From assembly GCA_017615125.1 (NCBI GenBank), contig JAGAAS010000087.1, positions 1 to 40,492 on the forward strand: a DNA stretch of 40,492 nt, given 5' to 3'. Positions 16,841 to 26,249 of the stretch are shown piece by piece. Under the pieces are notes generated by a model. It did not search any database. It was not told the DNA's origin and was given only the letters and a program-made list of their open reading frames with translations. How positions within the stretch are numbered: the stretch's first letter is position 1; each line of letters starts with the position of its first letter. Source of the DNA: Bacteroidaceae bacterium (lineage in GTDB: Bacteria; Bacteroidota; Bacteroidia; Bacteroidales; Bacteroidaceae). The translations under genes and the position numbers were made by a program.

Positions 16841-19800
16841 ATGCGAAGGTGGATTTTCCTGTGGGCGGGGTTCTTGTTGACAACTGCGACATTTGCGCAA
16901 CTCACGCAGATGACGAACTTGCCTACGTTGTACGTGGACACTTACAGCGGCCGTAGCATCACGAGCAAATCGACGTATGTGCTCTGCACGCTCACATGGT
17001 TGGACGGCGAAGAGTGCGTGACGTACGATTCGGTTGAGATTCGCGGCAGGGGCAACTCGACATGGGGGCTTGCGAAGAAACCTTACCGTATCCGCTTCAA
17101 GACTCCCACGAAGCTGCTCGGGAAGGGCTTCGCCAAGGCGCGCAGTTGGACGCTGCTGGCCAACCACGCCGACAAATCGCTTATACGCAACGCCGTCACC
17201 TTCGATATGGGCAAGCAGCTTGGGCAACCCTTCGCGCCTGCGGCTCACTTCGTGGATTTGGTGCTGAACGGTACCTATTTGGGCAACTATCAGGTGAGCG
17301 ACCAGGTGAACGTGGGAGGCAAGCGCGTAGACATCGTGGAGCAGGACATAGCGGCCGATGCGGAGTCGAATATCACGGGCGGGTATCTGCTTGAGGTGGA
17401 CGGCTTTGGGACGGGAGAGCCTGTCTATTTCCGAACCAACAAGAACTTGATAGTTACGGTTCACTCGCCCGACGAAACCATCATCAACACAGCGCAGAAA
17501 AACTACATCAAGAACTACCTGAATGCCTTCGAGTCGACGCTCTTCAACTCCAAGACGTTTAAGGACCCGGAGGCAGGGTATCGTGCGCTCACCGACACCT
17601 CCTCGCTCATCAGCTGGTACATTGCTTCGGAACTTTCGGCTAATCCCGACTGCTTCTGGAGCACATATATCTATAAGGATTGCGACGACCCGAAAATCTA
17701 CTTCGGCCCACTGTGGGACTACGACATCGCCTACAACAACTGTGACAGAATCGGTGACGTGACGAGACGAACGATGGTGGATGCAGCCTTCGGCTCGGAT
17801 CTGACAAAGGTGTGGGTGAAGCAGATGACGACGGACGCGTGGTTCAACGAGGCGGTGAACCGCGCCTGGACACGTGCTCTTGACGAAGGGCTCGAGGAAC
17901 ATATGCTTGATTATGTGGACTCGTTGGCGACGCTTCTTGAAGAGTCGCAGGAACTGAACTACAGGAAGTACTCCATTTCGTCGCATGTGTACAACGAAAT
18001 ATATCTCTACACGTCTTACGCCGACTACATTGGCCAGCTGAAGTCGTTCATCATCAGTCATATCGATTACCTGTCGTCGGCGTTCCTAAAGCGCGTGAAA
18101 GACACAGGCGGCGACCCGGGTGGTGACACAGGACTGAGGGCGTTTGCCCTGAAGGAGGGGTACTACTACCGAGTCAGCAACAGGGGAGTGAACATGTCGA
18201 TGGATCTTGCGGAACCGTCGGAGGGAGCCTGCGTCGTCGTCTGGAGCCCGGAGTACGGCAGAGCAACGCAGCAGTGGCTCGTGAGCAAGGTGGGTGACTA
18301 CTACCAGTTTATCAACAGTGCCACGGGACTCGCCCTGAACGACCCCTCGCCCTCGTCGGCAACGGGCACGGCCATCAACGTGGTGGTGCCGGACGCTACC
18401 GATGACCGCCAGTTGTGGAGCATCGTAACGGTCAACTACAATGGTAACTACAACATCATCAACCTCCACACCGGGCATGCCATCAATAACAGCGGAGGAG
18501 GGAGCACGAACGGAAACAGCATCATCAGCTATACGAGCGACGAACGTAACGCGGTGAGCAACAACCGCCAATGGTCCATTGAGCCTGACGAGCAGATTCC
18601 CGACTATGTGTCGGAAGAGGTGCGCGAGGCGTTGGCACAGACCATCGAGGAAGCAAAGGCCTTCGTGGAGGGACTGTCGAAGGATGTCGTGGGTGATGGC
18701 TTCTTCCAGCTGGTGCCCGAGGAGGTGGAGACGCTGGAAAGGATGATACAGGACGCGCTGCTGTTCAGCTCGACGGTGGAGGACGATTACATCCTCTGCA
18801 TGGTGGGCTTGCAGAAGCAGATGGAGAAGGCAAAGGTGATGACGTTGCCGACAGATTACAAGTTTTTCACCATTCGTCATGTGGCCTCAGGGTTGTATGC
18901 TTCGGCTGACGGCAGCGCCTTCTGCTTGGCAGGAAAGGATACCCCACAGGAGGACAGGAACTTCCGTTTCGTGGCAACGGATACCCCGGGAGAGTATCTG
19001 ATGCTTTCCGAGTCGGGCAAGTATATCTCTATGGCTGGCACCAACGGCTGGTCGATGACGGCGGTGGAGCAGCTTCCCGACGAGACGCTCGCACGCTTCA
19101 CTGTCAGTATCAACGGAAATGTCCATAACATCGGCACCTGCTATGGACTGTGCGGCACCGACGGTGCTATGTCGGGCTCTGCCATCTATGGCGACAAGGG
19201 AATAAACAAAAAGTATGAACTTGCCCGCTGGATTATCTCCTACGCTGGGCATGACTATGAGGATGAGTTTACGATCATTGCAGGGAAACAGGCTATGTTG
19301 AAGTCATTGCTTCAGGAGGCAGAGCGTCTGCTCTCGTCTATCGCACCAGATTGGGTGGGAGAGGAGCCTTTCATGCATAGCAAAACAATCCAAACGGAGC
19401 TGACAGAAGCATGCCGACAGTATGCTGTAGACGTAGAACCCGATGCGCTGGACGAGGCAATCGCTCATCTGCAGGGTCTCATCAATGGCTACAAGATATT
19501 AAACACTCCCTCCGAGGAAACAGGGTGGTTGCTGATAAACGAGTCGGGATTCATGCTGACAGCCGAGGAGGGGCTCGTCTTTACGGATTCGACGCAGGTG
19601 ACACCGATGTCAGTATTCCGTTTTGTGCCTGTCCGGAATGCAACCGACACCTACTACCTTGCTGTGGGCGACAGATACGTGTCGCTTATTGCTGGCACAT
19701 CGGGAACAATGGCGCTGACAACATCCCCTCGTGCTTCTTTTGGGAAGTTTGTCATTCAGCAGGTTTCACCTACCACCTTCACTATGACGTCCTATCATGG

Positions 19801-20161
19801 GCTGATGGGAGCGGACGAGCAGATAGCGGAAGGCACCCATCTCTCAGGACAGGCAATGCAGGAGGGTACCACGGAGTGGATGCTCCGAAGGGCTCCTGAC
19901 ATACCAGATGGAATATGGGGATTGCAGGTTCCCGACTATGCCGTGAAGTATAATCTGGAAAGTAAGACCATCTCGTTTGTTTCCGACAATATGGAGATAC
20001 TGAACGACGTGCACTGCTTCCTCTATACCACAGGAGGAAGGCTGTTATACACATTCTCTGCTGGAGAGGGGCAGGAAGTGTCGCTGCTTCCAACAGGAAC
20101 GTATATCCTCCGTTGGACTATCTGTGGGCAGGAGAAAAGCACAAAGCTGCTAATCAAATAA
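16841..20161 (+). CDS. Secreted CotH-kinase-like protein with ricin-type lectin repeats
   Basis: Secreted 1106-residue protein with a signal peptide (about 1-19, ...TTATFA then Q). Residues of about 60-415 match the CotH family: RGRGNSTWG followed by KKPYRIRF, then SLIRNAVTFDMG, GGYLLEVD and GPLWDYDIAYNN. CotH in Bacillus is a secreted protein kinase that phosphorylates spore-coat proteins; CotH-like proteins also occur in bacteria without spores. Residues of about 430-590 contain ricin-type QxW repeats (QQWLVSK, RQLWSIV, RQWSIEP), which commonly bind sugars. Further beta-rich segments follow, and the end (LLPTGTYILRW...STKLLIK) looks like a type IX secretion-type tail. Its place after the xylanase genes suggests a secreted or surface role. 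Kinase activity and target are unproven. Confidence 0.82.
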   Translation: MRRWIFLWAGFLLTTATFAQLTQMTNLPTLYVDTYSGRSITSKSTYVLCTLTWLDGEECVTYDSVEIRGRGNSTWGLAKKPYRIRFKTPTKLLGKGFAKARSWTLLANHADKSLIRNAVTFDMGKQLGQPFAPAAHFVDLVLNGTYLGNYQVSDQVNVGGKRVDIVEQDIAADAESNITGGYLLEVDGFGTGEPVYFRTNKNLIVTVHSPDETIINTAQKNYIKNYLNAFESTLFNSKTFKDPEAGYRALTDTSSLISWYIASELSANPDCFWSTYIYKDCDDPKIYFGPLWDYDIAYNNCDRIGDVTRRTMVDAAFGSDLTKVWVKQMTTDAWFNEAVNRAWTRALDEGLEEHMLDYVDSLATLLEESQELNYRKYSISSHVYNEIYLYTSYADYIGQLKSFIISHIDYLSSAFLKRVKDTGGDPGGDTGLRAFALKEGYYYRVSNRGVNMSMDLAEPSEGACVVVWSPEYGRATQQWLVSKVGDYYQFINSATGLALNDPSPSSATGTAINVVVPDATDDRQLWSIVTVNYNGNYNIINLHTGHAINNSGGGSTNGNSIISYTSDERNAVSNNRQWSIEPDEQIPDYVSEEVREALAQTIEEAKAFVEGLSKDVVGDGFFQLVPEEVETLERMIQDALLFSSTVEDDYILCMVGLQKQMEKAKVMTLPTDYKFFTIRHVASGLYASADGSAFCLAGKDTPQEDRNFRFVATDTPGEYLMLSESGKYISMAGTNGWSMTAVEQLPDETLARFTVSINGNVHNIGTCYGLCGTDGAMSGSAIYGDKGINKKYELARWIISYAGHDYEDEFTIIAGKQAMLKSLLQEAERLLSSIAPDWVGEEPFMHSKTIQTELTEACRQYAVDVEPDALDEAIAHLQGLINGYKILNTPSEETGWLLINESGFMLTAEEGLVFTDSTQVTPMSVFRFVPVRNATDTYYLAVGDRYVSLIAGTSGTMALTTSPRASFGKFVIQQVSPTTFTMTSYHGLMGADEQIAEGTHLSGQAMQEGTTEWMLRRAPDIPDGIWGLQVPDYAVKYNLESKTISFVSDNMEILNDVHCFLYTTGGRLLYTFSAGEGQEVSLLPTGTYILRWTICGQEKSTKLLIK

Positions 20162-20177
20162 AAAGCTACCAATCAAA

Positions 20178-20185
20178 TATATTTG
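20178..20185 (+). promoter_or_regulatory. Possible -7 element before the phosphatase-fold gene
   Basis: TATATTTG fits TAnnTTTG and is the right half of the perfect palindrome CAAATATATTTG (20174-20185). No -33 TTTG is found at the right distance. It is 47 bp before the start codon at 20232, so a separate promoter for that gene is possible but weakly supported. Confidence 0.3.
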
Positions 20186-20231
20186 ACCCCTTTTTCAAAC
20201 CTTCTAATCATAAACAAAGAGACATTGAACC

Positions 20232-22787
20232 ATGAAAAGCTTTTTTCAAATTCTCAAGTTTTCAAAATTACTTTTTTACTTTTTCACCGCAGCACTGACA
20301 TCCATTGTTTCTGCTGCTGATTATACAACCTATTTAACCCCTTCGAATGGCTTCACTGAGGTAACATCGTGGAGTGATATGCTGGCAACGACGGATTACT
20401 ATTATATCCTTGCTTCAGCCGAAGACACGAGGTTCCTACTGGAAGTGGGGGCATATCAAGCTAAGCCCGACTGGGCTGATGAAAACACTAAGGCGCTGCG
20501 CTATGTGGAAGTAAATGACGAGTTGCTGCTGGATCCTCTCTGTTATTTCACCATTGAGAAGTCGGGGAATTACATTGGATTCAGAAACATTTACTACTGC
20601 GCTGACCTCTTCCAGACGCACAATGAGGCAGGCTTTATGTATGTGAACACGTATACCGACAGGAACTTGGATGAGTGGAGTTGGCTTACGCCCACATACG
20701 TTTCAAATGGAGGATATTGGTTATTCGAGAGTGGTAAATATCCATTGTCTGGAGATGCCTACTATTCAGGATACCTCGGCCCTTGGAGCAACCTTGTGGC
20801 TGAGGGAGAGGCGCTAGCACTGAACCGTAAAAATACAACAGGAGACGAGGCAGGCCACTTTCGCTTGTTCCGTATTGCAAAGGATGATTACGAGGAACTA
20901 TACGAAGCACATGCTATTGCTCTGAAGCGTGAGCAGCTTCTGCAAGCCAGCAACACAAACCCCATTGATGCCACATGGCTGATAACCAATCCGTCATTTG
21001 AGACAGGCGATATGACTGGATGGACAATGGTTCCCCAACCTGCCGAAAATGAAACAGAAATGGGTGCAAAGAACTATCCCATTAGCGGCAAGGAGGGCGG
21101 ATATGTGGGTAATCTATTCCACTGGTGGTCAGGAGTAGCGCTTGAACAGACGGTAACGGACATACCTGAAGGTATCTATGAGGTGTCGGCATTGGTGGCA
21201 ACGTGGGAGGGATATACCGTTAACTTCATCGTCGACGGGAAAAAAACTTCTGCTCTAGGTCAAGGTGACGCAACGGGGATTCGCCTGTCGCATACGGTAA
21301 CCGTTGGTAACGATAGGATGATTACGCTTGGAGCCAGCCGGACAGATGTGGATTGGTGGAGCGAGGGGCGAGGTGAATATCCTAATATGGTAGGATTCCT
21401 AAAACTCGAAGATGTACGTCTCACGTGCCTGCAAGCCTATTTCAGCGGTACGGCAATTCCTTTGCCCAACAATAGCACGACACGCCTTGTTGCCAACCAA
21501 TGGTATTACTACGATGTGGACTTCTTCACAGAGTATTTCCTTACGGGGAATATCAGCGGAATGGTGTACACTACAAATGGTGTACAGCCTGTGGACAACG
21601 TGCAGACGCAGGATGCCCAGCGAAGACTCTCTCTTCCTCGCGGACGTGCTTACTTCAAGACTTCTCGAGCTGATGCTACGCTCAGCATCTCTTCGGTGCG
21701 CGAGCTGAAGCAGGGTAGCGTGACTGCAGCGGCACTAAACGTGGATGGTCTGCCTGCTAAAATTTCAGTTGTGGAAATAAATCCGGATGGCCCCGGAGCC
21801 AGCGGTACTAAGCTCATCAGTTCGTATCTCGCACTGAAGGGCTACGATTTCATTGGAATCAGCGAAGATTTTGATTTCCATAGCGAGCTTACCCAAAATA
21901 TGACAGGTTACAGTTGGGGAACATACAGAGGGAGCGTGAGCGCAACAGCTGTGATTTCCCCTGCCAACACCGATGGCTTAGAGATGGCTTGGAAAGAGAG
22001 CAAAGTGGATATGACGGATGAAAGTTGGACTCGTTGGGAGTCTACAGCTTCTACCGATGGTAACCAATATATTAAGAAAGGATACCGCCACTATGTGATG
22101 ACAACAAAGCCTGAAGGGGTAATCGTTGACGTCTATGTTCTGCACATGGATGCGGGCGATGAAGCTAAATCATCGCGTGAGGCTCAGTGGAAGCAGCTAG
22201 CGACTGCTATCAACAACAGCGACGGAAGCCGTCCGAAACTAATAGTTGGTGACACAAATAGCCGCTGGACACGGGAAGATATTAGGACGAACTTTGTTAA
22301 CCTCTTGCCGAACTACACGGTGGAGGATACTTGGGTGGAACTCTACCGCAGGGGTATCTATCCGACTACGGATATGGAGGATCAGACGAATCAGGAAGAC
22401 CCTTGGGATTTTTCTGCCTATGAAGTTGTTGACAAAATTATCTGTCTGAATCCCAAAGTGGAAAATTCCATCAATATCATGCCGACAAGCTTCCGGCTGG
22501 AGCAGGACTACACATACGGCATGGTGGACGGAACGGATAGCGGAAAGCCTTTGGGTGACCATAAGCCGTTGGTTGTGGAGCTGACATACGTTTGGGCTGG
22601 TGATGCGAAAGTGATTATCGGTGATGTGGATGGAAACGACGAAGTGAATGTGAGCGACGTCACGGCTCTTGTGAATATTATTCTTGGGAATGCCACAGAC
22701 AGTCATGCTGCTGCCGATGTGGATGGAAATGGAGAGGTGAATGTCTCCGACGTTACGGCATTGGTGAACATTATTTTGGGAAACTAA
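20232..22787 (+). CDS. Secreted endonuclease/exonuclease/phosphatase-fold protein with two dockerin-like repeats
   Basis: An 851-residue protein with an N-terminal hydrophobic signal (about 1-28, ...SIVSA). Residues of about 250-395 (NPSFETGDMTGW ... GIYEVSALV) look like a galactose-binding, jelly-roll carbohydrate-binding domain. Residues of about 495-790 match the endonuclease/exonuclease/phosphatase superfamily: ALNVDGLP, an acidic SEDFDFH, VLHMDAG, VGDTNSRW and the terminal GDHKPLVVELT. This fold includes DNases, sphingomyelinases and inositol phosphatases; the substrate here cannot be told. The last 57 residues are two nearly identical dockerin-like repeats (DVDGN.EVNVSDVTALVNIILGN). It follows the CotH-like gene by 70 bp, has lower G+C than the xylanase genes, and ends at a clear terminator. 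Confidence 0.82.
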   Translation: MKSFFQILKFSKLLFYFFTAALTSIVSAADYTTYLTPSNGFTEVTSWSDMLATTDYYYILASAEDTRFLLEVGAYQAKPDWADENTKALRYVEVNDELLLDPLCYFTIEKSGNYIGFRNIYYCADLFQTHNEAGFMYVNTYTDRNLDEWSWLTPTYVSNGGYWLFESGKYPLSGDAYYSGYLGPWSNLVAEGEALALNRKNTTGDEAGHFRLFRIAKDDYEELYEAHAIALKREQLLQASNTNPIDATWLITNPSFETGDMTGWTMVPQPAENETEMGAKNYPISGKEGGYVGNLFHWWSGVALEQTVTDIPEGIYEVSALVATWEGYTVNFIVDGKKTSALGQGDATGIRLSHTVTVGNDRMITLGASRTDVDWWSEGRGEYPNMVGFLKLEDVRLTCLQAYFSGTAIPLPNNSTTRLVANQWYYYDVDFFTEYFLTGNISGMVYTTNGVQPVDNVQTQDAQRRLSLPRGRAYFKTSRADATLSISSVRELKQGSVTAAALNVDGLPAKISVVEINPDGPGASGTKLISSYLALKGYDFIGISEDFDFHSELTQNMTGYSWGTYRGSVSATAVISPANTDGLEMAWKESKVDMTDESWTRWESTASTDGNQYIKKGYRHYVMTTKPEGVIVDVYVLHMDAGDEAKSSREAQWKQLATAINNSDGSRPKLIVGDTNSRWTREDIRTNFVNLLPNYTVEDTWVELYRRGIYPTTDMEDQTNQEDPWDFSAYEVVDKIICLNPKVENSINIMPTSFRLEQDYTYGMVDGTDSGKPLGDHKPLVVELTYVWAGDAKVIIGDVDGNDEVNVSDVTALVNIILGNATDSHAAADVDGNGEVNVSDVTALVNIILGN

Positions 22788-22820
22788 GTCTAAAGCTGGC
22801 AAATCACGTTGTTATTGTTA

Positions 22821-22855
22821 AAAAGGAAGCACTCAAGTTGAGCGCTTCCTTTTTT
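22821..22855. terminator. Bidirectional terminator between the phosphatase-fold gene and folC
   Basis: GGAAGCACTCAA pairs with TTGAGCGCTTCC apart from one A-C mismatch. A-runs precede the stem and T-runs follow it, so it can stop transcription from both converging genes. It lies 33 bp after one stop codon and ends 4 bp before the other. Confidence 0.85.
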
Positions 22856-22858
22856 ACT

Positions 22859-24157
22859 TTAAACTTTGCCCTTCTCACCCTTTATTTGATTTTCTGCGCA
22901 TTTGTCTATCTCCTTCAGCAGATCTGCTACCACAAAGTTGCTGCCTCCTACGAAGATGAAGTCATCGGCGCTGGCATCGGAAAGGGCTGCATGATAGGCT
23001 TCGGTGACGGTGGAGAAACGCGTTGCGTTAAGCCCATAACAGCGGGCCATATAATAAAGCATCTCACTGGGAAGGGCGCGGGTGACGGAAGGCTGAGTCA
23101 GATAATAGATACCTTCTGTTGGCATAGCGTTTAGTGCAGGACGGATATCTTTGTCGTTGACGAATCCGAGAACGACGCGGAGTGCGGCGCACGGCGGTAG
23201 CTGAGCCTGGGGTTGAAGCTGTCGCTTTAGTTGCTCGGTGATAAAAGGCATGCAGCCGGGATTGTGTCCTATGTCGCAAACGACTGTCGGATGTTCCTGT
23301 AGCTTTTGCCAGCGCCCCTTGAGGCCAGTTAAGTCGCAGACGTGGGCAAATCCTTCTTTAATATGCTCATCGCTAAGCGTGTATCCCTGACTACGCAGTA
23401 CATCAACAGCCGTGAGTATGGTGCGCGCATTGTTTGTTTGGAAAGTACCCTTGAGCTGCATCACTTCGGGCAACGTGTGTTTTTCCTTCTCAGCAAAACG
23501 AATGGGAGAACACATCTCGCGCGCTTTAGAAAGAAAAACAGGATGTGTTTCATCGTTTGTCTCGCCCACAACAACAGGAACTCCTTCTTTGATGATGCCA
23601 GCTTTTTCGTTTGCAATCTTTGCCAGCGTGTCGCCCAAAAAGGCGGTGTGCTCCAAGCTGATGTTGGTGATGATAGAGAGGTCGGGGCGGATGATATTGG
23701 TGCAGTCGAGCCGTCCGCCCAATCCCACTTCGACAACGGCGACATCTACCTTCTCATCCGCAAAGTAACGGAAGGCAAGAGCTGTCGTCACCTCGAAAAA
23801 GGAGGGGTTGAGGGGCTTGAAAAAGCTGCGCTCGCGTTCCACGAAGTGTGCCACATAATCGTGGCTAATAGGCTTTCCATTAATTCGTATACGTTCGCTG
23901 AAGTCAAGAAGATGAGGCGAAGTGTAAAGCCCCACGCGATAGCCTGCTGCCTGCAGAATAGCAGCGAGGGTGTGCGAACAGGAGCCTTTCCCGTTCGTTC
24001 CGGCAACGTGAATGGTTCGGTAGAACCGATGAGGATGCCCGAAATGCTCATCCAAAGCCCATGTGTTGGAAAGGCCCTCCTTGTATGCTCCCGCACCGAT
24101 GTTGTGAAAAGCCGGCGTGCGGGCATAAAGGTAATCGATGGCTTCCTGATAGGTCAT
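22859..24157 (-). CDS. folC: Dihydrofolate synthase/folylpolyglutamate synthase
   Basis: FolC adds glutamate to dihydropteroate and to folates, using ATP, in the cytoplasm. The ATG at 24157 is chosen because it starts MTYQEAIDYLYAR, the usual beginning; the 432-residue length fits the family. Visible signatures are the nucleotide-binding AGTNGKGSCSHTL, EVGLGGRLDCTNII, ITNISLEHTAFLG and GHNPG. The last ten or so residues (NQIKGEKGKV) extend past the usual FVGGSNFVVADLL end and are encoded by repeat-like DNA (22861-22895). It is 109 bp downstream of dnaJ on the same strand and may be cotranscribed. Confidence 0.95.
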   Translation of the reverse strand: MTYQEAIDYLYARTPAFHNIGAGAYKEGLSNTWALDEHFGHPHRFYRTIHVAGTNGKGSCSHTLAAILQAAGYRVGLYTSPHLLDFSERIRINGKPISHDYVAHFVERERSFFKPLNPSFFEVTTALAFRYFADEKVDVAVVEVGLGGRLDCTNIIRPDLSIITNISLEHTAFLGDTLAKIANEKAGIIKEGVPVVVGETNDETHPVFLSKAREMCSPIRFAEKEKHTLPEVMQLKGTFQTNNARTILTAVDVLRSQGYTLSDEHIKEGFAHVCDLTGLKGRWQKLQEHPTVVCDIGHNPGCMPFITEQLKRQLQPQAQLPPCAALRVVLGFVNDKDIRPALNAMPTEGIYYLTQPSVTRALPSEMLYYMARCYGLNATRFSTVTEAYHAALSDASADDFIFVGGSNFVVADLLKEIDKCAENQIKGEKGKV

Positions 24158-24266
24158 AAGCGTTGAATCGTGGATGCGCCTATTTAACAATTAGTCGGTT
24201 CAACAATTAAACAATGATCAGACGAGTGGGCGAGAAGGCAAAGAGTCCACAGGGCAGAAGGCTTAG

Positions 24267-25430
24267 CTACTCAAAGAGGTTCTTGAACTTACGGATGAAG
24301 TTCTGCTTGGTGCTCTCGCTGGGGCGGAAGTTGTCGGATGAGGACATCTTCTCAAAAGCCGTTTTCTCCTCGCGCGTCAGCGTCTCGGGAATGTAGATGG
24401 TGATGCGCACCAGCAGGTCGCCCGTGCCGTAGCCGTTGATGGATGGGAGTCCCTTTCCGCGTAGACGCATCACCTTGCCCGGCTGTGTTCCCGGGTCAAT
24501 GGTCATGCGCACCTTGCCCGTGACGGTAGGGATGTCCACTTGCCCGCCGAGAACAGCGGTAGGAACGCTTATCATCAAATTGTATACAAGGTCGTTGCCG
24601 TCGCGGATGAGCTCTTTGTCCTCTTCCTCAACGATTTGGATGTACAGATCACCGGGCCTTCCGTTGTGCTTGGCTGCATTTCCTTTGCCGCTCATGGTGA
24701 GCTGATATTCGCTGGTAGCTCCGGCAGGAATCTTTGCCGAGATGACTTCCTCGCCATAGATGACTCCTTCGCCTCCGCACTTGCGGCATTTGTTCTTTAT
24801 GATCTTGCCTTCGCCTCCGCACTTGGGGCAAGCCGTCTGCGTCTGCATCATGCCGAACATGCTCTGTCTGGTTCGTATGACGTAGCCCGTACCATTACAC
24901 TCGCTGCATGTCTCCGAGCCGCTTCCGTTCTCGGCACCTGTGCCTTTGCAGTCGGGACAGCAGACGTATTTCTTCACTTTCAGTTTCTTTTCGGTACCTT
25001 GGGCTATCTCCTGCAAGTTCAGCTTGACTTTTACCCGCAAGTCGCTTCCGCGGTAGACGTTTTGTGCCTGCCGTCCTCCGCCGAACCCGGAGCCTCCGAA
25101 TCCTCCGAACCCACCAAATCCGCTGTGCCCGCCGAAGATATCGCCGAACATGCTGAATATATCGTCCATGCTGAAGCCTCCTCCGCTGAAGCCACCTCCA
25201 GCTCCGTCAACGCCTTCGGGTCCGAACTGATCGTAGCGAGCACGTTTGTCCTTGTCGCTCAGCACGCTGTATGCTTCGGCAGCCTCCTTGAACTTCTCCT
25301 CAGCCTGCTTGTCACCCGGATTTCGGTCGGGGTGATATTTGATGGCCAGTTTCTTGTAGGCTTTCTTTATGTCATCGTCGCTGGCGTTTTTGTCAACGCC
25401 CAGCACCTCGTAGTAGTCGCGTTTTGCCAT
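24267..25430 (-). CDS. dnaJ: Chaperone protein DnaJ
   Basis: DnaJ delivers unfolded proteins to DnaK and stimulates its ATPase. The 387-residue protein has all parts in order: the J domain with HPD ([10 protein letters not shown]), a Gly/Phe-rich region with GGFGG repeats (about 80-120), four zinc-binding motifs ([32 protein letters not shown]) and the C-terminal substrate-binding domain. The start at 25430 ([12 protein letters not shown]) is the family standard. It follows grpE by 71 bp, the usual Bacteroidetes pairing; dnaK is not in the window. Confidence 0.97.
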   Translation of the reverse strand: MAKRDYYEVLGVDKNASDDDIKKAYKKLAIKYHPDRNPGDKQAEEKFKEAAEAYSVLSDKDKRARYDQFGPEGVDGAGGGFSGGGFSMDDIFSMFGDIFGGHSGFGGFGGFGGSGFGGGRQAQNVYRGSDLRVKVKLNLQEIAQGTEKKLKVKKYVCCPDCKGTGAENGSGSETCSECNGTGYVIRTRQSMFGMMQTQTACPKCGGEGKIIKNKCRKCGGEGVIYGEEVISAKIPAGATSEYQLTMSGKGNAAKHNGRPGDLYIQIVEEEDKELIRDGNDLVYNLMISVPTAVLGGQVDIPTVTGKVRMTIDPGTQPGKVMRLRGKGLPSINGYGTGDLLVRITIYIPETLTREEKTAFEKMSSSDNFRPSESTKQNFIRKFKNLFE

Positions 25431-25501
25431 TTTTCTTTTTACTTGAGTAAATCTTGCTGATTTAGTAAGTTTGCGTTTTTGTTGTTTCGCAGTTCTGCTC
25501 G

Positions 25502-26131
25502 TTAGTCTGCTACCACCACTTTTGCGTGGCGGAGCACTTTGTCGTTGAGCTTGTATCCTGTCTGTATGCAGTCGATGATAGTTCCCTTGGGGGCTTCGTC
25601 GGTGGCAGGCAGCAGGGCAACAGCTTCGTGGAAGTCGGTGTCGAAGGCTTGTCCCTTCGTTTCTATCGCCTTGAGTCCGTTCTGCTCCAGGATGGTGTGG
25701 AAGTTGCGCGTAATCAGTTTGAACCCTTCGCAGCAGGCTTCGGCATCGTTGGTTTTCTCCATCGAGTCGAGGGCGCGGGCCATATCGTCGAGGACGGGAA
25801 GCACGGCTTTCATCAGATTGGCGCTTCCGTTGAGGATAAGTTCGCTCTTCTCCTTCAGCGTGCGCTTGCGGTAGTTCTCAAACTCTGCCATTTGGCGAAG
25901 GTAACGGTCGTTGAGCTCTGCCAACTTCACCTCTGCGTCGGCAAGGGAAGCCTTGAGCTTCTCCTCCTCGGTAGGCTCAGCCTCGGGCTGTGCAGCCTGT
26001 TCGGCAGCATCCTCTTGTACGTCCTCCTCGTTTACGGCAGCCTGCTCATTCTCGGCAAGCTGCTCCTCGGACGGTTGTTCGTAGTTCTTCTTCTCTGACA
26101 TATTTTTCTTTTTGTTCTTGTTCTTAGCCAT
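25502..26131 (-). CDS. grpE: Nucleotide exchange factor GrpE
   Basis: GrpE exchanges ADP for ATP on DnaK. The protein of about 209 residues begins with a Lys/Asn-rich and then acidic Glu-rich disordered stretch, followed by a long coiled-coil helix (about 75-120, [20 protein letters not shown]) and the C-terminal beta domain ([20 protein letters not shown]). The start is ATG 26131 or 26101. The frame stays open to 26230, but that extension runs through the perfect hairpin at 26187-26223, which looks like the terminator of cdd, so the longer start is rejected. It is transcribed with dnaJ. Confidence 0.93.
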   Translation of the reverse strand: MAKNKNKKKNMSEKKNYEQPSEEQLAENEQAAVNEEDVQEDAAEQAAQPEAEPTEEEKLKASLADAEVKLAELNDRYLRQMAEFENYRKRTLKEKSELILNGSANLMKAVLPVLDDMARALDSMEKTNDAEACCEGFKLITRNFHTILEQNGLKAIETKGQAFDTDFHEAVALLPATDEAPKGTIIDCIQTGYKLNDKVLRHAKVVVAD

Positions 26132-26186
26132 AATACCTATTCTATTTTTATCTGAATTTCCCCTTGCAAAAACCTTGCCAAAAGGG

Positions 26187-26223
26187 AAAACGACCGACTT
26201 TGTCTTGTTCTGTCGGTCGTTTT
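26187..26223 (-). terminator. Terminator downstream of cdd
   Basis: On the minus strand AAAACGACCGAC, a 13-nt loop and GTCGGTCGTTTT form a perfect 12-bp stem followed by CCCTTTT. It begins 27 bp after the cdd stop codon and separates cdd from grpE. Confidence 0.8.
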
Positions 26224-26249
26224 CTGCCATTCTGTCGTATGGGAATGCC

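Noticed and set aside
26132-26230. Longer N-terminus for GrpE
   Set aside because: The extra segment is encoded by the cdd terminator hairpin and is unlike GrpE beginnings.
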